From positions 310,001 through 374,000 of the forward strand of contig NZ_JIBC01000004.1 in NCBI RefSeq assembly GCF_000620505.1: DNA of 64,000 bases. The letters run 5' to 3'. This DNA is from Sulfitobacter sp. 20_GPM-1509m. GTDB lineage: Bacteria; Pseudomonadota; Alphaproteobacteria; Rhodobacterales; Rhodobacteraceae. The position numbers and the translations under genes were made by a program. Positions 35,784 to 45,412 of this stretch are shown piece by piece (position 1 is the stretch's first letter; each line of letters opens with the position of its first letter). The notes beneath the pieces are model-generated. The model did not search any database, was not told where the DNA came from, and saw only the letters and a program-made list of their open reading frames with translations.

Positions 35784-37280
35784 TCAGTGTTCAACGGGTT
35801 TCCGACGGCGGCGCGCCATTTTGACCAGCGGCCATACAATCACCAGCACAGTCACCGCGGCCAGAACGGCAGAGATCGGGCGCGTCACCAGTTCGGTGAC
35901 GTCACCGCGGCTGATGAGCAGCGCACGTCGCACGCTTTGCTCGGCCATGGGCCCAAGGATCATTCCCAGAATGACGGGCGCCAGCGGAAAGTTGACCTTT
36001 TCGAGAAAGTAGCCGGCAAAGCCCGCGGCCAGCATCACCCACAGGTCAATCGCACGACCATTGATGACGTAAACGCCAACACACATCAGGATCAGGATCG
36101 TCGGTACCAAAAGAACGCCCGGCAACCGCTGGAACTGCGCGAAAACGCGTGTCGCCACGGCACCGCCAAGCGCGAAGATCAGGACCGAGGTGATCAGCAT
36201 CTCCATCATGAAGCCACCGACAAGGGTCGGGTTCTGGTGGAACAGTTGCGGGCCGGGTTGCAGGCCGTGGATGGTCAGCGCGCTGAGCACCAGCGCCGCG
36301 ACCACGTTGCCGGGAATGCCCAAAGCCAGTGCCGGGATCATCGACGCCGCGTTGTCTGCATTGTTGCCGCATTCGGCGGCGGCAACGCCCTGGGGGTTGC
36401 CCTTGCCAAAGCTTGAGGGGTCGTCCGAGGCATTCTTGGCCGCGTTATAGCTGAGGAACGCGGCGATATTTCCCCCCGCCCCCGGCAGGATGCCAACGCC
36501 GATGCCGATGCCAGAGGCACGCAGCCACGTCGGGATCAGTCCGCGGATTTCCCCCTTTTTGAAGGGAACGTCAGCCAGCTTCAGCTGCGCCGCCGAAAGC
36601 CCCCTGAGATCGCATTTCTCTGCCAGTTGCAAAACGGGAGGCAGCGCATAGAGACCGACAAGCACGACGATCAGGTCAAGACCGCCCAAAAGCCATGTCT
36701 GCCCAAAGGTGAACCGCGCCTGCCCCGACAGGTTGTCGATCCCGATTGTGCCGATCAACAGGCCCAGCACGGCGGCCATGATGCCCTTGACCGGATCGGA
36801 ACCGACCATGACGGCCACAGATGCCATGCCGAAAATCGCGATCCAGAAATACTCGGCCGGTCCAAAGAACAGGGTCACCCGCGCCAGCATCGGTCCCATC
36901 GTCATCAGGGCAATGGCGCTTGCGATACCGCCGATGGCGGAGGACCAGCAGGCAATTTTCAACGCTTTCGAGGCCTCGCCACGGTCGGCCATGGGAAAGC
37001 CGTCAAAGGTGGTGGCGATAGAGGCCGGCGTTCCGGGAATGCGCAGCAGGATCGCGGGAATTGCGCCACCGTACATCGATCCGTTGTAGATGCCTGCAAC
37101 CATGGCCAGCGCAACCAACGGGTCCATCGAATAGGTCAGCGGCAACAGCAGCGCGATGGCCATGACCGGGTTCAAGCCGGGCAACGCACCGATGAACACG
37201 CCCAACAGCGTGGCCCCGATCATCGCCGTCAGCGGGCCGAAGGTCAGGACGTGGGACAGCGCATTGGTATAAAACTCCAT
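35784..37280 (-). CDS. tctA: Tripartite tricarboxylate transporter large membrane subunit TctA
   Basis: 498 residues, about twelve membrane segments, with the TctA signature regions LPGLNPVMAIALLLPLTY, GIYNGSMYGGAIPAILLRIPGTPAS and GILPGAGGNIAAFLSY. It is the permease of a secondary tripartite transporter that takes up a carboxylate delivered by TctC. It starts one base after the tctB stop. Confidence 0.92.
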   Translation of the reverse strand: MEFYTNALSHVLTFGPLTAMIGATLLGVFIGALPGLNPVMAIALLLPLTYSMDPLVALAMVAGIYNGSMYGGAIPAILLRIPGTPASIATTFDGFPMADRGEASKALKIACWSSAIGGIASAIALMTMGPMLARVTLFFGPAEYFWIAIFGMASVAVMVGSDPVKGIMAAVLGLLIGTIGIDNLSGQARFTFGQTWLLGGLDLIVVLVGLYALPPVLQLAEKCDLRGLSAAQLKLADVPFKKGEIRGLIPTWLRASGIGIGVGILPGAGGNIAAFLSYNAAKNASDDPSSFGKGNPQGVAAAECGNNADNAASMIPALALGIPGNVVAALVLSALTIHGLQPGPQLFHQNPTLVGGFMMEMLITSVLIFALGGAVATRVFAQFQRLPGVLLVPTILILMCVGVYVINGRAIDLWVMLAAGFAGYFLEKVNFPLAPVILGMILGPMAEQSVRRALLISRGDVTELVTRPISAVLAAVTVLVIVWPLVKMARRRRKPVEH

Positions 37281-37281
37281 C

Positions 37282-37731
37282 TCAGCCTCCCACGGCGTTC
37301 AGGGAAAGGATCAATTCACGCGGCAACGGTTTCTCAAGCAGGACCGAGAAAACGAGATAGATAAGCGACATGAACACCACCGCGACAGTGAGCGCATAGA
37401 CCAGACGCCGGAACCCCAGCGCCAGCGGCATGGCCAGCACCAAAAGAAAAGACGCGGTGTAAAACCCCAAGGGGATCACCAACGCCACGTAGATCGTGGA
37501 AACCAGCGCAGCGGTAACCAGTTTCGCAGGCGCGTTGACCAAGGCACGCGGCTGGTCCGTGGGTTGCCGCAGCGCCTTGATCGAAACAGTTGCACCAAGG
37601 AGCGTCAGGACAAGGCCAAGCACCATCGGATAGGTTCCGCTTGCCCCCTTGTAGCTCGTTGCCATCCAGGCCGCAAAAATGCCGATGCCGACAAAGATCA
37701 ACCCAAGCACGATGTCCTGACGCTTTTCCAT
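37282..37731 (-). CDS. tctB: Tripartite tricarboxylate transporter small membrane subunit TctB
   Basis: 149 residues with four membrane segments (ASFLLVLAMPLALGFRRL and others), the usual TctB size and topology. It joins TctA in the membrane complex. Three bases separate it from tctC. Confidence 0.88.
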   Translation of the reverse strand: MEKRQDIVLGLIFVGIGIFAAWMATSYKGASGTYPMVLGLVLTLLGATVSIKALRQPTDQPRALVNAPAKLVTAALVSTIYVALVIPLGFYTASFLLVLAMPLALGFRRLVYALTVAVVFMSLIYLVFSVLLEKPLPRELILSLNAVGG

Positions 37732-37734
37732 TGG

Positions 37735-38685
37735 TTACAGGCCCAGAGCCTTGGACACTTCGGCAAGTGCGTCATATTCCGACTGAAGCCGCGCACCGAG
37801 CGCGTCGCCCTTCACGACATTCGGCACTTCGCCCTTTGTCGCGAGAAATTCGACATAGCTGGGATCATTGACGGCCTCGTCGATGACATTCGCCAGCATC
37901 TCGACAACGGCCGGGTCCATGCCTTTCGGGCCAAGGATCGCACGCCACAGCAAGGTTTCCTTGTCGGCCAGTCCAAGAGCCTCGAGGCCGGATGCGCCTT
38001 CAAGTGCCGGAACGTCCGCAGCCGATGTCACGATAGGGCACTTGGCCTCGCCGCTTTCGACATAGGGCAGCACGGTCGAGATCGACCCGCCGTAGATGTC
38101 CACGTGACCACCCAGGAAGTTCTGCAGGGTTTCACCCGCGCCGCCGAAAGGAATGGCAACGGCGTCGATGCCCTTGGCCTGGAAGATACGTTCGGCTGCC
38201 AGCTGCATGGTGCCGCCGATCCCGTCATTGCCATAGGTGTACTTGCCGGGATTGGCTTCGAGCTCGGCCAGGAATTCGGCACCGGTGGTCGCGGGGAAAT
38301 CGGTCTTGACGCAAAGCGTATAGGCGGTTTCCGAAGTCGACGCGATCGGTGTGAAACTGTCGAGCGAATAGGCCACGTCCTGCACTTGCGGTACGGTGGT
38401 CAACGGGCTGTTCCATGTGGCAAACAACGAATAACCGTCCGGTTTGGCCTGCATGAACTGTGATGCGCCGACCGAACCACCGCCGCCACCGACGTTCAGA
38501 ATGGCGATGGACGTGCCCAGCTTTTCTTCGAGCAGCAGCGCCAGCTTGCGTGCGCTGGTGTCGGTGCCACCGCCCGCTCCTGCCGGAATGGTCAATTCGA
38601 TGGTGCGGTCGGGGTATTCCGCAAAGGCGGGTGCCGCCATTGCCGCTGCGGCCGTCAAGCCGATGAAAGTTGCCTTAAGTGTCAT
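37735..38685 (-). CDS. tctC: Tripartite tricarboxylate transporter substrate-binding protein TctC
   Basis: 316 residues with a Sec signal peptide (FIGLTAAAAMAAPAFA) and the Bug/TctC fold: YPDRTIELTIPAGAGGGTD at the mature N-terminus and GANQF-like MQAKPDGYSLFATWNS. It captures the substrate in the periplasm. The ATG at 38685 is chosen because it begins the signal peptide. The substrate is not deducible; the divergent amidohydrolase suggests a carboxylated degradation intermediate. Confidence 0.9.
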   Translation of the reverse strand: MTLKATFIGLTAAAAMAAPAFAEYPDRTIELTIPAGAGGGTDTSARKLALLLEEKLGTSIAILNVGGGGGSVGASQFMQAKPDGYSLFATWNSPLTTVPQVQDVAYSLDSFTPIASTSETAYTLCVKTDFPATTGAEFLAELEANPGKYTYGNDGIGGTMQLAAERIFQAKGIDAVAIPFGGAGETLQNFLGGHVDIYGGSISTVLPYVESGEAKCPIVTSAADVPALEGASGLEALGLADKETLLWRAILGPKGMDPAVVEMLANVIDEAVNDPSYVEFLATKGEVPNVVKGDALGARLQSEYDALAEVSKALGL

Positions 38686-38711
38686 AGTCTCTCTCCCTGT
38701 GATTTGATCTG

Positions 38712-39443
38712 TCAGTTGATTTCGCTGCGATAGCGGAACCCGGTGGCGCTGCCGCTGGCGATACGCCATTCGACCGGTTTGCCTTCGACGTCGAAGGCCG
38801 TTCTGCGGATCACCGCAAGCGGGTCATTGATGGTGATGCCAAGCTGTTTCGCGATGGCCTCGGACGCTTGCCCGAAGGACACCTCGTCCACGGCGCGTTT
38901 GACCATGACCCCGAACCGTTCAAAATAGACGGGGTACAGCAACGGACCAAAGGCCGTGTCGGGCAGTTGTTCGAAGCCCGCGAATCTGGACGTGGGAATA
39001 TAGATTTCTTCGGACAGAACCGGCTGGTCCGAGAGGCTGCGCAAGCGAACGATCTTGATCGTGCTGTCGGTGCCCAAAGCGTCTGCCGCTTCTTTGGGGG
39101 CCTTGGCGATGCTGCGCAGGATCACGTTGCTGGACGGGATCGAAGGACGTGCCCCATCTGACTCGCGGATCGCGAAGAACCGGAACAGCGTCGCATTAAA
39201 CGAAGGTGCGCGCACAAATGTGCCGGACCCCTGCCGCCGCTCCAACAAACCCTCGTCGACAAGGCCATCTACCGCCTTGCGAACCGTGCCGACGGACACG
39301 TCGAATTCGGCAGCAAGGCGTGCCTCGGACGGAATCGGCTGGTCGGGCGTCCAGTCCCCCGCACCAATGCGTGCCGTCAGCGTATCCCGCAGGCGGACAT
39401 AGGCCGGAAGCCTGGAATCAGTTGTCGCGTAACTGTTGGTCAT
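38712..39443 (-). CDS. GntR/HutC-family transcriptional regulator
   Basis: 243 residues. An N-terminal GntR winged helix (RLRDTLTARIGAGDWTPDQPIPSEARLAAEFDVSVGTVRKAVDGL) and a C-terminal UTRA effector domain (FFAIRESDGARPS...VDEVSFGQASEAIAKQLGI). It lies 26 bases upstream of tctC in the same direction and is divergent from the amidohydrolase gene. It probably controls both sides in response to the transported substrate. Confidence 0.9.
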   Translation of the reverse strand: MTNSYATTDSRLPAYVRLRDTLTARIGAGDWTPDQPIPSEARLAAEFDVSVGTVRKAVDGLVDEGLLERRQGSGTFVRAPSFNATLFRFFAIRESDGARPSIPSSNVILRSIAKAPKEAADALGTDSTIKIVRLRSLSDQPVLSEEIYIPTSRFAGFEQLPDTAFGPLLYPVYFERFGVMVKRAVDEVSFGQASEAIAKQLGITINDPLAVIRRTAFDVEGKPVEWRIASGSATGFRYRSEIN

Positions 39444-39484
39444 TTCGTCCTCCCGTTATGAGTCCTAAAGCATATTGACCCATT

Positions 39485-39510
39485 TAGTCAACTAGTCATA
39501 TATATGAATT
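39485..39510. promoter_or_regulatory. Candidate GntR operator
   Basis: TAGTCAACTAGTCA (39485-39498): two TAGTCA copies eight bases apart around the palindrome ACTAGT, then an AT-rich TATATATG. It lies between the divergent GntR and amidohydrolase start codons. Confidence 0.4.
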
Positions 39511-39524
39511 AACGAGGAGGCCCC

Positions 39525-40301
39525 ATGATAGAGTTCGACTGTCACGCGCATGTCTACGAAACGGTGACGCCAGTTGACGGCGCGCGTTATGTTCCCGGGG
39601 CGCCCGCGCCTCTGGCGGATTGGCTGGCCCTTCAGGCGGCACAGGGTTTGCGCGGCGGTGTGATCGTGCAGGTCAGCTTTCTGGGCGCGGACAATTCGCA
39701 AATGTGCGCTGCCCTGTCCCAGCTGGACAGCAGCCGTTTCGCGGGCGTCGGCGTGGTGCCAATTGACGTGGACGATGCAGAACTGGACCGGCTGGTCCGC
39801 TCCGGGATGCGCGGTGTCCGCTGGAACCTGGTGCGCGGGGCGGCAGTGCCCGACCTGGGCACAGAGCCGGTTCAACGCTTTCTCGGCAAACTGCGGGACA
39901 GGGGCTTGCACCTTGAAGTTCACCTGGAAGGCCCGCGCCTTGCACCATTGCTGTTCGCGTTGACGGATCAGGGGATCAATCTGGTGATTGATCATTTCGG
40001 CCTACCCTCCGAACCGCAACCACAGAACGATCCGATGATCCGAGCAGTCCGCGGACTGTCCGATCGCAGCGCCCTGTTTTTCAAGTTCGCGGCCCATTAC
40101 CGCGTGCCGTTTGACGTCCAGCCGCACGCGCAAGAGCTAATGACTCTGCTGGACGACAACCACGTCGTATGGGGCAGCGATTGGCCACACACGCAACATG
40201 AAACCTGCGCCAGTTACGACAGCGTTCATGCGCTCAGCACGCACTGGGCAAAGATGTCGGATCGCGAAGCGGTAAAGCGCTTGTACGGCCTCAAAGGATA
40301 A
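39525..40301 (+). CDS. Amidohydrolase-2 family hydrolase (LigI/lactonase-like)
   Basis: 258 residues of the amidohydrolase superfamily: an N-terminal D-x-H-x-H-type motif (FDCHAHVYE), GMRGVRWNLVRG, VIDHFGLP and a C-terminal VVWGSDWPHTQHE. These match the cog3618 group, which contains 2-pyrone-4,6-dicarboxylate lactonase and sugar lactonases. It probably hydrolyses a lactone or cyclic carboxylate. GAGGAGG precedes the ATG. Divergent from gntR-tctCBA, it likely processes what that transporter imports (inference). Confidence 0.78.
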   Translation: MIEFDCHAHVYETVTPVDGARYVPGAPAPLADWLALQAAQGLRGGVIVQVSFLGADNSQMCAALSQLDSSRFAGVGVVPIDVDDAELDRLVRSGMRGVRWNLVRGAAVPDLGTEPVQRFLGKLRDRGLHLEVHLEGPRLAPLLFALTDQGINLVIDHFGLPSEPQPQNDPMIRAVRGLSDRSALFFKFAAHYRVPFDVQPHAQELMTLLDDNHVVWGSDWPHTQHETCASYDSVHALSTHWAKMSDREAVKRLYGLKG

Positions 40302-40696
40302 TTGGCGGGCCCACCTGCCGAGTGTCACCGAGCGGACGACAGCGACGGCATTGCGGATCGTGGAAACTTCGATGCCGACCGGGTTGCCCCGGACAGCTCC
40401 GCAGCTGTGCCAGATGAGGCGGGCGGCACACGAAGTCTTTCCTGGCTGAAAGGAATGTCCGCTCCTCCGAGGTGAACTCCGCGGTTCGCATCTGCAGCGA
40501 ATGACGGCCTCCCGCCGCGTCGATGCTCTCCTGCTTCTCAAGTCGAGCCCTATCGCCGTTCCCCAGTCCCCACCACAGATGCAAACGGCCCCGGGTTGCT
40601 CCGAGGCCGCTTTCTCACCATCTCAGCCAAAATGACCTTTTGAGACGTTCAGGTCATGCCGTGTGACACGCTACACAAACGCGTCCGCGACAAACC
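40302..40696. other. Non-coding region between amidohydrolase gene and nrdJ
   Basis: About 395 bases with no gene I can support. Several short frames are open on the minus strand but lack binding sites and family resemblance. Composition is GC-rich like coding DNA, so this may be a decayed gene or element remnant. An imperfect hairpin with a T-run is at 40586-40615. Confidence 0.5.
40586..40615 (+). terminator. Imperfect terminator hairpin
   Basis: CGGCC-C-CGG pairs with CCG-A-GGCCG around a six-base loop with one mismatch, followed by CTTTCTC. It may end transcripts from the amidohydrolase gene, though it is 285 bases from its stop. Confidence 0.4.
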
Positions 40697-42991
40697 TCAC
40701 CCGCACTTGCTGTATCCACAGGACGCGCAGGTCATGCAGCCCTCGACCATGCGCAACTCGTAGCTGCCGCAGGAGGAACATGCCTTGCCGCGTGGGGCTG
40801 CGTTTTCCAGTTCGACCACTTTCGCGGTCGGGTCGGATTTCAAGCCCATCCCTTCGCCCGCAATAAAGCCAGTGACGATCATGTGCTGTTCGATCACGCC
40901 ACCAATCGCGGCCAGGATCGACGGGATGTATTTGCCGCGCATCCATGCACCACCGCGCGGGTCAAAGACCGCCTTCAGCTCTTCGACCACAAAGGACACA
41001 TCGCCACCGCGCCGGAATACGGCCGAGATCATCCGCGTCAGCGCCACGGTCCAGGCGAAATGCTCCATGTTCTTCGAGTTGATGAACACTTCGAAGGGAC
41101 GGCGGCGGCCACCGATCACAACGTCGTTGATGGTGATGTAAATCGCATGCTCGCTGTCGGGCCATTTGACCTTGTAGGTGTTGCCCTCCAGCGTTTCGGG
41201 GCGGTCCAGCGGATCGGCCATATAGATCACGTCGCCATGCGGCTGCATCGGCTCGGCGTCGGAATTGGCGATGACCTCGGGGGCGGCTTGCTTGTCTTCC
41301 GACACGCTCAGCACGCTGCCGGTCACGTCGTTGGGGCGGTAGGTTGTGCAGCCTTTGCAGCCGGTGTCCCAGGCCTGCATGTAGACATCCTTGAACGCGT
41401 CAAAGCTGATGTCGGCGGGGCAGTTGATGGTTTTGGAAATCGAACTGTCGATCCATTTCTGCGCCGCGGCCTGCATCTTGACGTGATCCGCAGGGGCCAG
41501 CGTCTGGGCGTTCACGAAATAGTCGGGCAGTTCGGCATCGCCTTTCAGGTCGCGCCACATCTGGACGGCATAGTCGACCACCTCTTCCTCGGTGCGCGAT
41601 CCGTCCTTTTGCAGCACCTTGCGGGTGTAGGCATAGGCAAAGACCGGCTCGATCCCCGAGCTGACGTTGCCCGCGTACAGCGAGATGGTGCCGGTGGGCG
41701 CAATCGAGGTCAGCAGGGCGTTGCGGATGCCGTGGGTGCGGATTGCCTCGCGCACGTCGTCGTCCATGTTCATCATGTTGCCGGATGCCAGATAGGCGTC
41801 GGCGTCGAACAGCGGGAAGGCGCCCTTTTCCTTGGCCAGGTCGACCGAGGCCAGATAGGAGGCCCGTGCAATCGCCTTCAGCCAGGCTTCGGTCTGGGCC
41901 GCAGCCTCGTCCGAGCCATAGCGCAGGCCGACCATCAGCAGCGCGTCGGCCAGACCGGTGACGCCCAGACCGATACGACGCTTTTGCTGCGCCTCGCGTT
42001 CCTGTTCGGGCAGCGGAAACTTCGACGTGTCTACCACGTTGTCCATCATGCGGATGGCGGTGGCGACAAGGCGGGTCATCTTGTCTTCGTCCAGACCGGC
42101 GTTTGCGCCGAACGGATCGGCCACCAGCCGTGCCATGTTGATCGAGCCCAACAGGCAGGCGCCATAGGGCGGCAGGGGCTGTTCGCCGCACGGGTTGGTG
42201 GCGGCGATGGTTTCGCAATAGCTCAGGTTGTTGGCGGCGTTGATCCGGTCGATAAAGATCACGCCCGGCTCGGCATAGTCATAGGTCGCCTGCATGATCT
42301 GGTTCCACAGGTCCAGCGCCTGCACGGTCTTGTAGACCTTGCCATCGAACACCAGATCCCAGGACGCATCGGCCTTTACGGCCTCCATGAACGCGTCGGT
42401 GATCAGGACGCTGACGTTGAACATGCGCAGACGGGCGGCGTCGGATTTGGCTGTGATGAAATCGCCGATATCTGGGTGGTCGCAGCGCATGGTGGCCATC
42501 ATCGCACCGCGGCGGCTGCCTGCGGACATGATGGTGCGGCACATGGCGTCCCAGACGTCCATGAACGACAGCGGGCCGGACGCATCTGCGGCCACGCCGT
42601 GCACATCCGCGCCCTTGGGGCGGATGGTGCTGAAATCATAGCCGATGCCGCCGCCCTGCTGCATGGTCAGCGCGGCCTCTTTCAGCATATCGAAAATGCC
42701 GCCCATGCTGTCGGGGACCGTGCCCATGACAAAGCAGTTGAACAAGGTGACCTTGCGCGCGGTGCCAGCCCCTGCGGTGATCCGGCCGGCGGGCAGGTAC
42801 TGGAAATCCTCCAGCGCGCCATAGAAATTCTCTTCCCATGTGGCCGGATCCGCCTCGACCTGCGCCAGATCACGGGCGATGCGGCGCCAGGTGTCTTCGA
42901 CCGTCACGTCCTTGGGCGTGCCATCGGCTGCCTTGAACCGGTATTTCATATCCCAAATTTGTTCTGCGATCGGGGCAGCAAAGCGTGTCAT
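40697..42991 (-). CDS. nrdJ: Adenosylcobalamin-dependent (class II) ribonucleotide reductase
   Basis: 764 residues. It contains the class II core (LPAGRITAGAG, FNCFVMGTVPDS, NPCGEQPLPPYGACLLGSIN with the active-site Asn-Cys-Glu, and SIAPTGTISLYAGNVSSGIEP). A C-terminal extension ends in a zinc-ribbon-like CSSCG...CMTCASCGYSKCG that carries the reducing cysteines. It makes deoxynucleotides with AdoCbl and needs no oxygen. The ATG at 42991 is chosen because it begins the conserved protein; a longer start at 43036 exists. Divergent from the DUF1489 gene. Confidence 0.93.
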   Translation of the reverse strand: MTRFAAPIAEQIWDMKYRFKAADGTPKDVTVEDTWRRIARDLAQVEADPATWEENFYGALEDFQYLPAGRITAGAGTARKVTLFNCFVMGTVPDSMGGIFDMLKEAALTMQQGGGIGYDFSTIRPKGADVHGVAADASGPLSFMDVWDAMCRTIMSAGSRRGAMMATMRCDHPDIGDFITAKSDAARLRMFNVSVLITDAFMEAVKADASWDLVFDGKVYKTVQALDLWNQIMQATYDYAEPGVIFIDRINAANNLSYCETIAATNPCGEQPLPPYGACLLGSINMARLVADPFGANAGLDEDKMTRLVATAIRMMDNVVDTSKFPLPEQEREAQQKRRIGLGVTGLADALLMVGLRYGSDEAAAQTEAWLKAIARASYLASVDLAKEKGAFPLFDADAYLASGNMMNMDDDVREAIRTHGIRNALLTSIAPTGTISLYAGNVSSGIEPVFAYAYTRKVLQKDGSRTEEEVVDYAVQMWRDLKGDAELPDYFVNAQTLAPADHVKMQAAAQKWIDSSISKTINCPADISFDAFKDVYMQAWDTGCKGCTTYRPNDVTGSVLSVSEDKQAAPEVIANSDAEPMQPHGDVIYMADPLDRPETLEGNTYKVKWPDSEHAIYITINDVVIGGRRRPFEVFINSKNMEHFAWTVALTRMISAVFRRGGDVSFVVEELKAVFDPRGGAWMRGKYIPSILAAIGGVIEQHMIVTGFIAGEGMGLKSDPTAKVVELENAAPRGKACSSCGSYELRMVEGCMTCASCGYSKCG

Positions 42992-43134
42992 GGCGTCGAT
43001 TCTCTGGCTGGTGGAAAGATGACCAAGATGACGCAACCGTCCTCAAATCACAACCATTGATCTGCCAGCAAACCACTACCCATTGAAGTCCGCGCGACAA
43101 GCGCCACATCATAGAGTGTGGGAGAGATGATTCT

Positions 43135-43581
43135 GTGGGTAAACCTGTGAACAAACCGTGTGTAAACCTGATCAAGCTCAGCGTCGGCACCGAAAACGTT
43201 GACGATCTGGCCAACTGGCAGGTCGGAAAACGGGCGCAAACCTCGGATGGTTTGCCCCGCCACGTGACCCGCATGTTTCCCAAACGTGTCGACGAAATCC
43301 TGAACGGCGGATCGATCTATTGGGTGATCAAGGGCGTCATTCAGGCCCGCCAACGCATCCTGCGTCTGGACGAGGTCATGGGCGGCGACGGCATCCGCCG
43401 CTGCGCCATCGTGCTGGACCCAGAACTGATCCGCACCCAGACCAGCCTGCGCCGCCCCTTTCAGGGCTGGCGTTACCTGACGCCCGCCGACGCACCGCCC
43501 GACTTGCCCAAGGGCCGCGAGTCGGAAGAGCCTCTGCCCGTCGAGCTGAATCGCGCCCTTGCCGAAATCGGCGTGCTGTAA
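43135..43581 (+). CDS. DUF1489 family protein
   Basis: 148 residues matching the alphaproteobacterial DUF1489 family: NLIKLSVGTENVDDLANWQ, RHVTRMFPKRVDEIL, GSIYWVIKGVIQARQRIL and RRPFQGWRYLTP. Function unknown; cytoplasmic. The GTG at 43135 has GGGAGAG eight bases upstream. A dispersed repeat begins seven bases after its stop. Confidence 0.85.
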   Translation: MGKPVNKPCVNLIKLSVGTENVDDLANWQVGKRAQTSDGLPRHVTRMFPKRVDEILNGGSIYWVIKGVIQARQRILRLDEVMGGDGIRRCAIVLDPELIRTQTSLRRPFQGWRYLTPADAPPDLPKGRESEEPLPVELNRALAEIGVL

Positions 43582-43587
43582 CCGGCT

Positions 43588-43632
43588 TTCTTTTGGCGAA
43601 AAATATCCCCGCCGGAGGCTCCTGCCCCCGGC
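43588..43632 (+). repeat. Dispersed palindrome-type repeat A, copy 1 (intergenic)
   Basis: Begins TTCTTTTGGCGAAAAATATC and continues through AAATATCCCCGCCGGAGGC (43601-43619). The latter 19 bases recur exactly, in reverse, inside xdhB (54717-54735). A third copy is inside xdhA. This copy lies between the convergent DUF1489 and hisG genes. Confidence 0.75.
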
Positions 43633-43646
43633 AAAGCGCGCAAGCC

Positions 43647-44333
43647 TCAGCCCAGGCGCGCCAATATCTCGGCCATTGCCGCACGGTCCTCATCCGCCAC
43701 ATCGGCCACCCGCGACCGCCACAGCGTCGCCTGCGACCTCAGGATCAACCCGTCGGACAGAACCTTCAGGTGGTTCGCCCGCAGCGTCTCGCCGCTGGAT
43801 GTGATGTCGGCAATCGCCTCGGCGGTCTCGTTGGCGACGGTGCCTTCGGTGGCACCCTGGCTGTCGACGATGGCATAATCGGCCACGCCTGCGTCGCGCA
43901 GGAATTCGCGCACCAGACGGTGATACTTTGTGGCAATCCGCAGCCGGTGGCCATGGGTGGCACGAAAGGCCGCCGCCGCCGCATCCAGATCGTCCAGCGT
44001 GTCCACGTCGACCCAGGCCTGCGGCACCGCGACGATCAGGTCCGCTTCGCCAAAGCCCATTTCTTCCAGCGGTTCGACCTGCTGTTCCCACAGCGGCAGC
44101 TTGTCCTGCACCAGATCGGTGCCGGTCACGCCCAGATGGATGCGCCCCGCTGCCAGTTCGCGCGGGATCTCGCCCGCGCTCAGCAACACCAGCGACACGC
44201 CGTCGATGCCGGTCACGGCGCCTGCGTATTCGCGGTCCGAGCCGGTGCGGCTCAGCCGGATGTTGTGGGCGGCAAACCAGTCGAATGTCTTTTCCATCAG
44301 CCGCCCTTTGGACGGCACACCCAGTTTGATCAT
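43647..44333 (-). CDS. hisG: ATP phosphoribosyltransferase, short form
   Basis: 228 residues, the short HisG that lacks the C-terminal regulatory domain: KLGVPSKGRLMEKT, VTGTDLVQDKL, RIATKYHRLVREFL and TVANETAEAIADITSSGETL. It catalyses the first step of histidine synthesis and needs HisZ, encoded directly upstream with a four-base overlap. Confidence 0.93.
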   Translation of the reverse strand: MIKLGVPSKGRLMEKTFDWFAAHNIRLSRTGSDREYAGAVTGIDGVSLVLLSAGEIPRELAAGRIHLGVTGTDLVQDKLPLWEQQVEPLEEMGFGEADLIVAVPQAWVDVDTLDDLDAAAAAFRATHGHRLRIATKYHRLVREFLRDAGVADYAIVDSQGATEGTVANETAEAIADITSSGETLRANHLKVLSDGLILRSQATLWRSRVADVADEDRAAMAEILARLG

Positions 44334-45412
44334 GCGCCTGCCTCCAGTTCGGCCATCAGGCCGGGGCGCAGCACCGCCCCCACCGCCGGAATTTCCGCGC
44401 CGCCGCCCAGCCTGCGGGTCAGTGCGTCATAGCGCCCCCCGCTGACAACGGCAGGCAGATCGGCCCGGCCTGCGGCATAAAAGCCAAAGACGAAACCGTC
44501 ATAATATTCCATTGACGTGCGGCCATAGCTGGCCTCGAAATCCAGCGTGTCCACGTCCACGCCCCGCGCCACCAACGCGTCGGAGCGCGCGGCCAGCCCT
44601 TCGACAGCGTCTGAAATCGACGGCATGTCCACGGTCAGATCGCGCAGGTGCGACAGCGCAAAGGGCACGGTTTCACGCACGTTCAGCAGCGTATCCAGCA
44701 GGTCCATCTCGCCGTCACTGATTGGCTTGGCGGCAGCATCAGCGTGCAGCGCGCTGATGCGCGCCTCGATCTCATCATCGGTGCGCAGACCGATCAGCGG
44801 CGCCGATCCCAGACGCGGCTGCGGGTTGGCCAGCAGCGCCTTGCGGCTGGCGGGCACGGGCGTGCGCCCCGCGAACCGGTCCAAGAGCGCGCGGAACCGG
44901 CGCGGCCGCCAGATGTGGCGCAGCAGGGCGGCGCGCCGTGCCTCGGTGGTGCGCAGGCCGTTGACCGCCGCGGTCAGAATACCGATATCACCGGTGGCCG
45001 CGCGCAGGTTCAGCCCCGCCACGGCCTCGGCCATCAGGGCGAACACTTCCGCATCTGCCGCCGCCGGATCGGCACGGTCGAACACCTCGAACCCCACTTG
45101 CAGGAATTCGTTGGCGCGGTCCGGGTCGTCCTCTTGCCGGCGAAACACCTCGCCCGCGTAGGTATAGCGCGCGGGGTCTGCCCCATGCGCCATGTGCATC
45201 TGCACGACCGGCACCGTGAAATCGGGGCGCAACATCTGCTCGCCGCGCAATGCATCGCTTGTGACATAGGCCCGCGCGCGGATGTCCTCGCCGTAGAGGT
45301 CCAGCAGCAACTCGGCGCTTTGCAGCATCGGCGGCTCGACCACCTGCGCGCCTGCGGCCTCGAAACGGTCACGCAACGCGAGCGCCTTGGCGCGGCCTTC
45401 GCGGGTGATCAT
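44330..45412 (-). CDS. hisZ: HisZ, regulatory subunit of ATP phosphoribosyltransferase
   Basis: 360 residues of a HisRS-like fold without tRNA-synthetase function. It retains class II motifs in degenerate form ([48 protein letters not shown]). HisZ and short HisG form the active hetero-octamer. Four-base overlaps with hisS and hisG show one operon. Confidence 0.92.
   Translation of the reverse strand: MITREGRAKALALRDRFEAAGAQVVEPPMLQSAELLLDLYGEDIRARAYVTSDALRGEQMLRPDFTVPVVQMHMAHGADPARYTYAGEVFRRQEDDPDRANEFLQVGFEVFDRADPAAADAEVFALMAEAVAGLNLRAATGDIGILTAAVNGLRTTEARRAALLRHIWRPRRFRALLDRFAGRTPVPASRKALLANPQPRLGSAPLIGLRTDDEIEARISALHADAAAKPISDGEMDLLDTLLNVRETVPFALSHLRDLTVDMPSISDAVEGLAARSDALVARGVDVDTLDFEASYGRTSMEYYDGFVFGFYAAGRADLPAVVSGGRYDALTRRLGGGAEIPAVGAVLRPGLMAELEAGA

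Noticed and set aside
43106-43119. ACATCATAGAGTGT between nrdJ and the DUF1489 gene, resembling an NrdR box
   Set aside because: It is two bases shorter than the NrdR consensus and single, whereas NrdR sites are usually paired.
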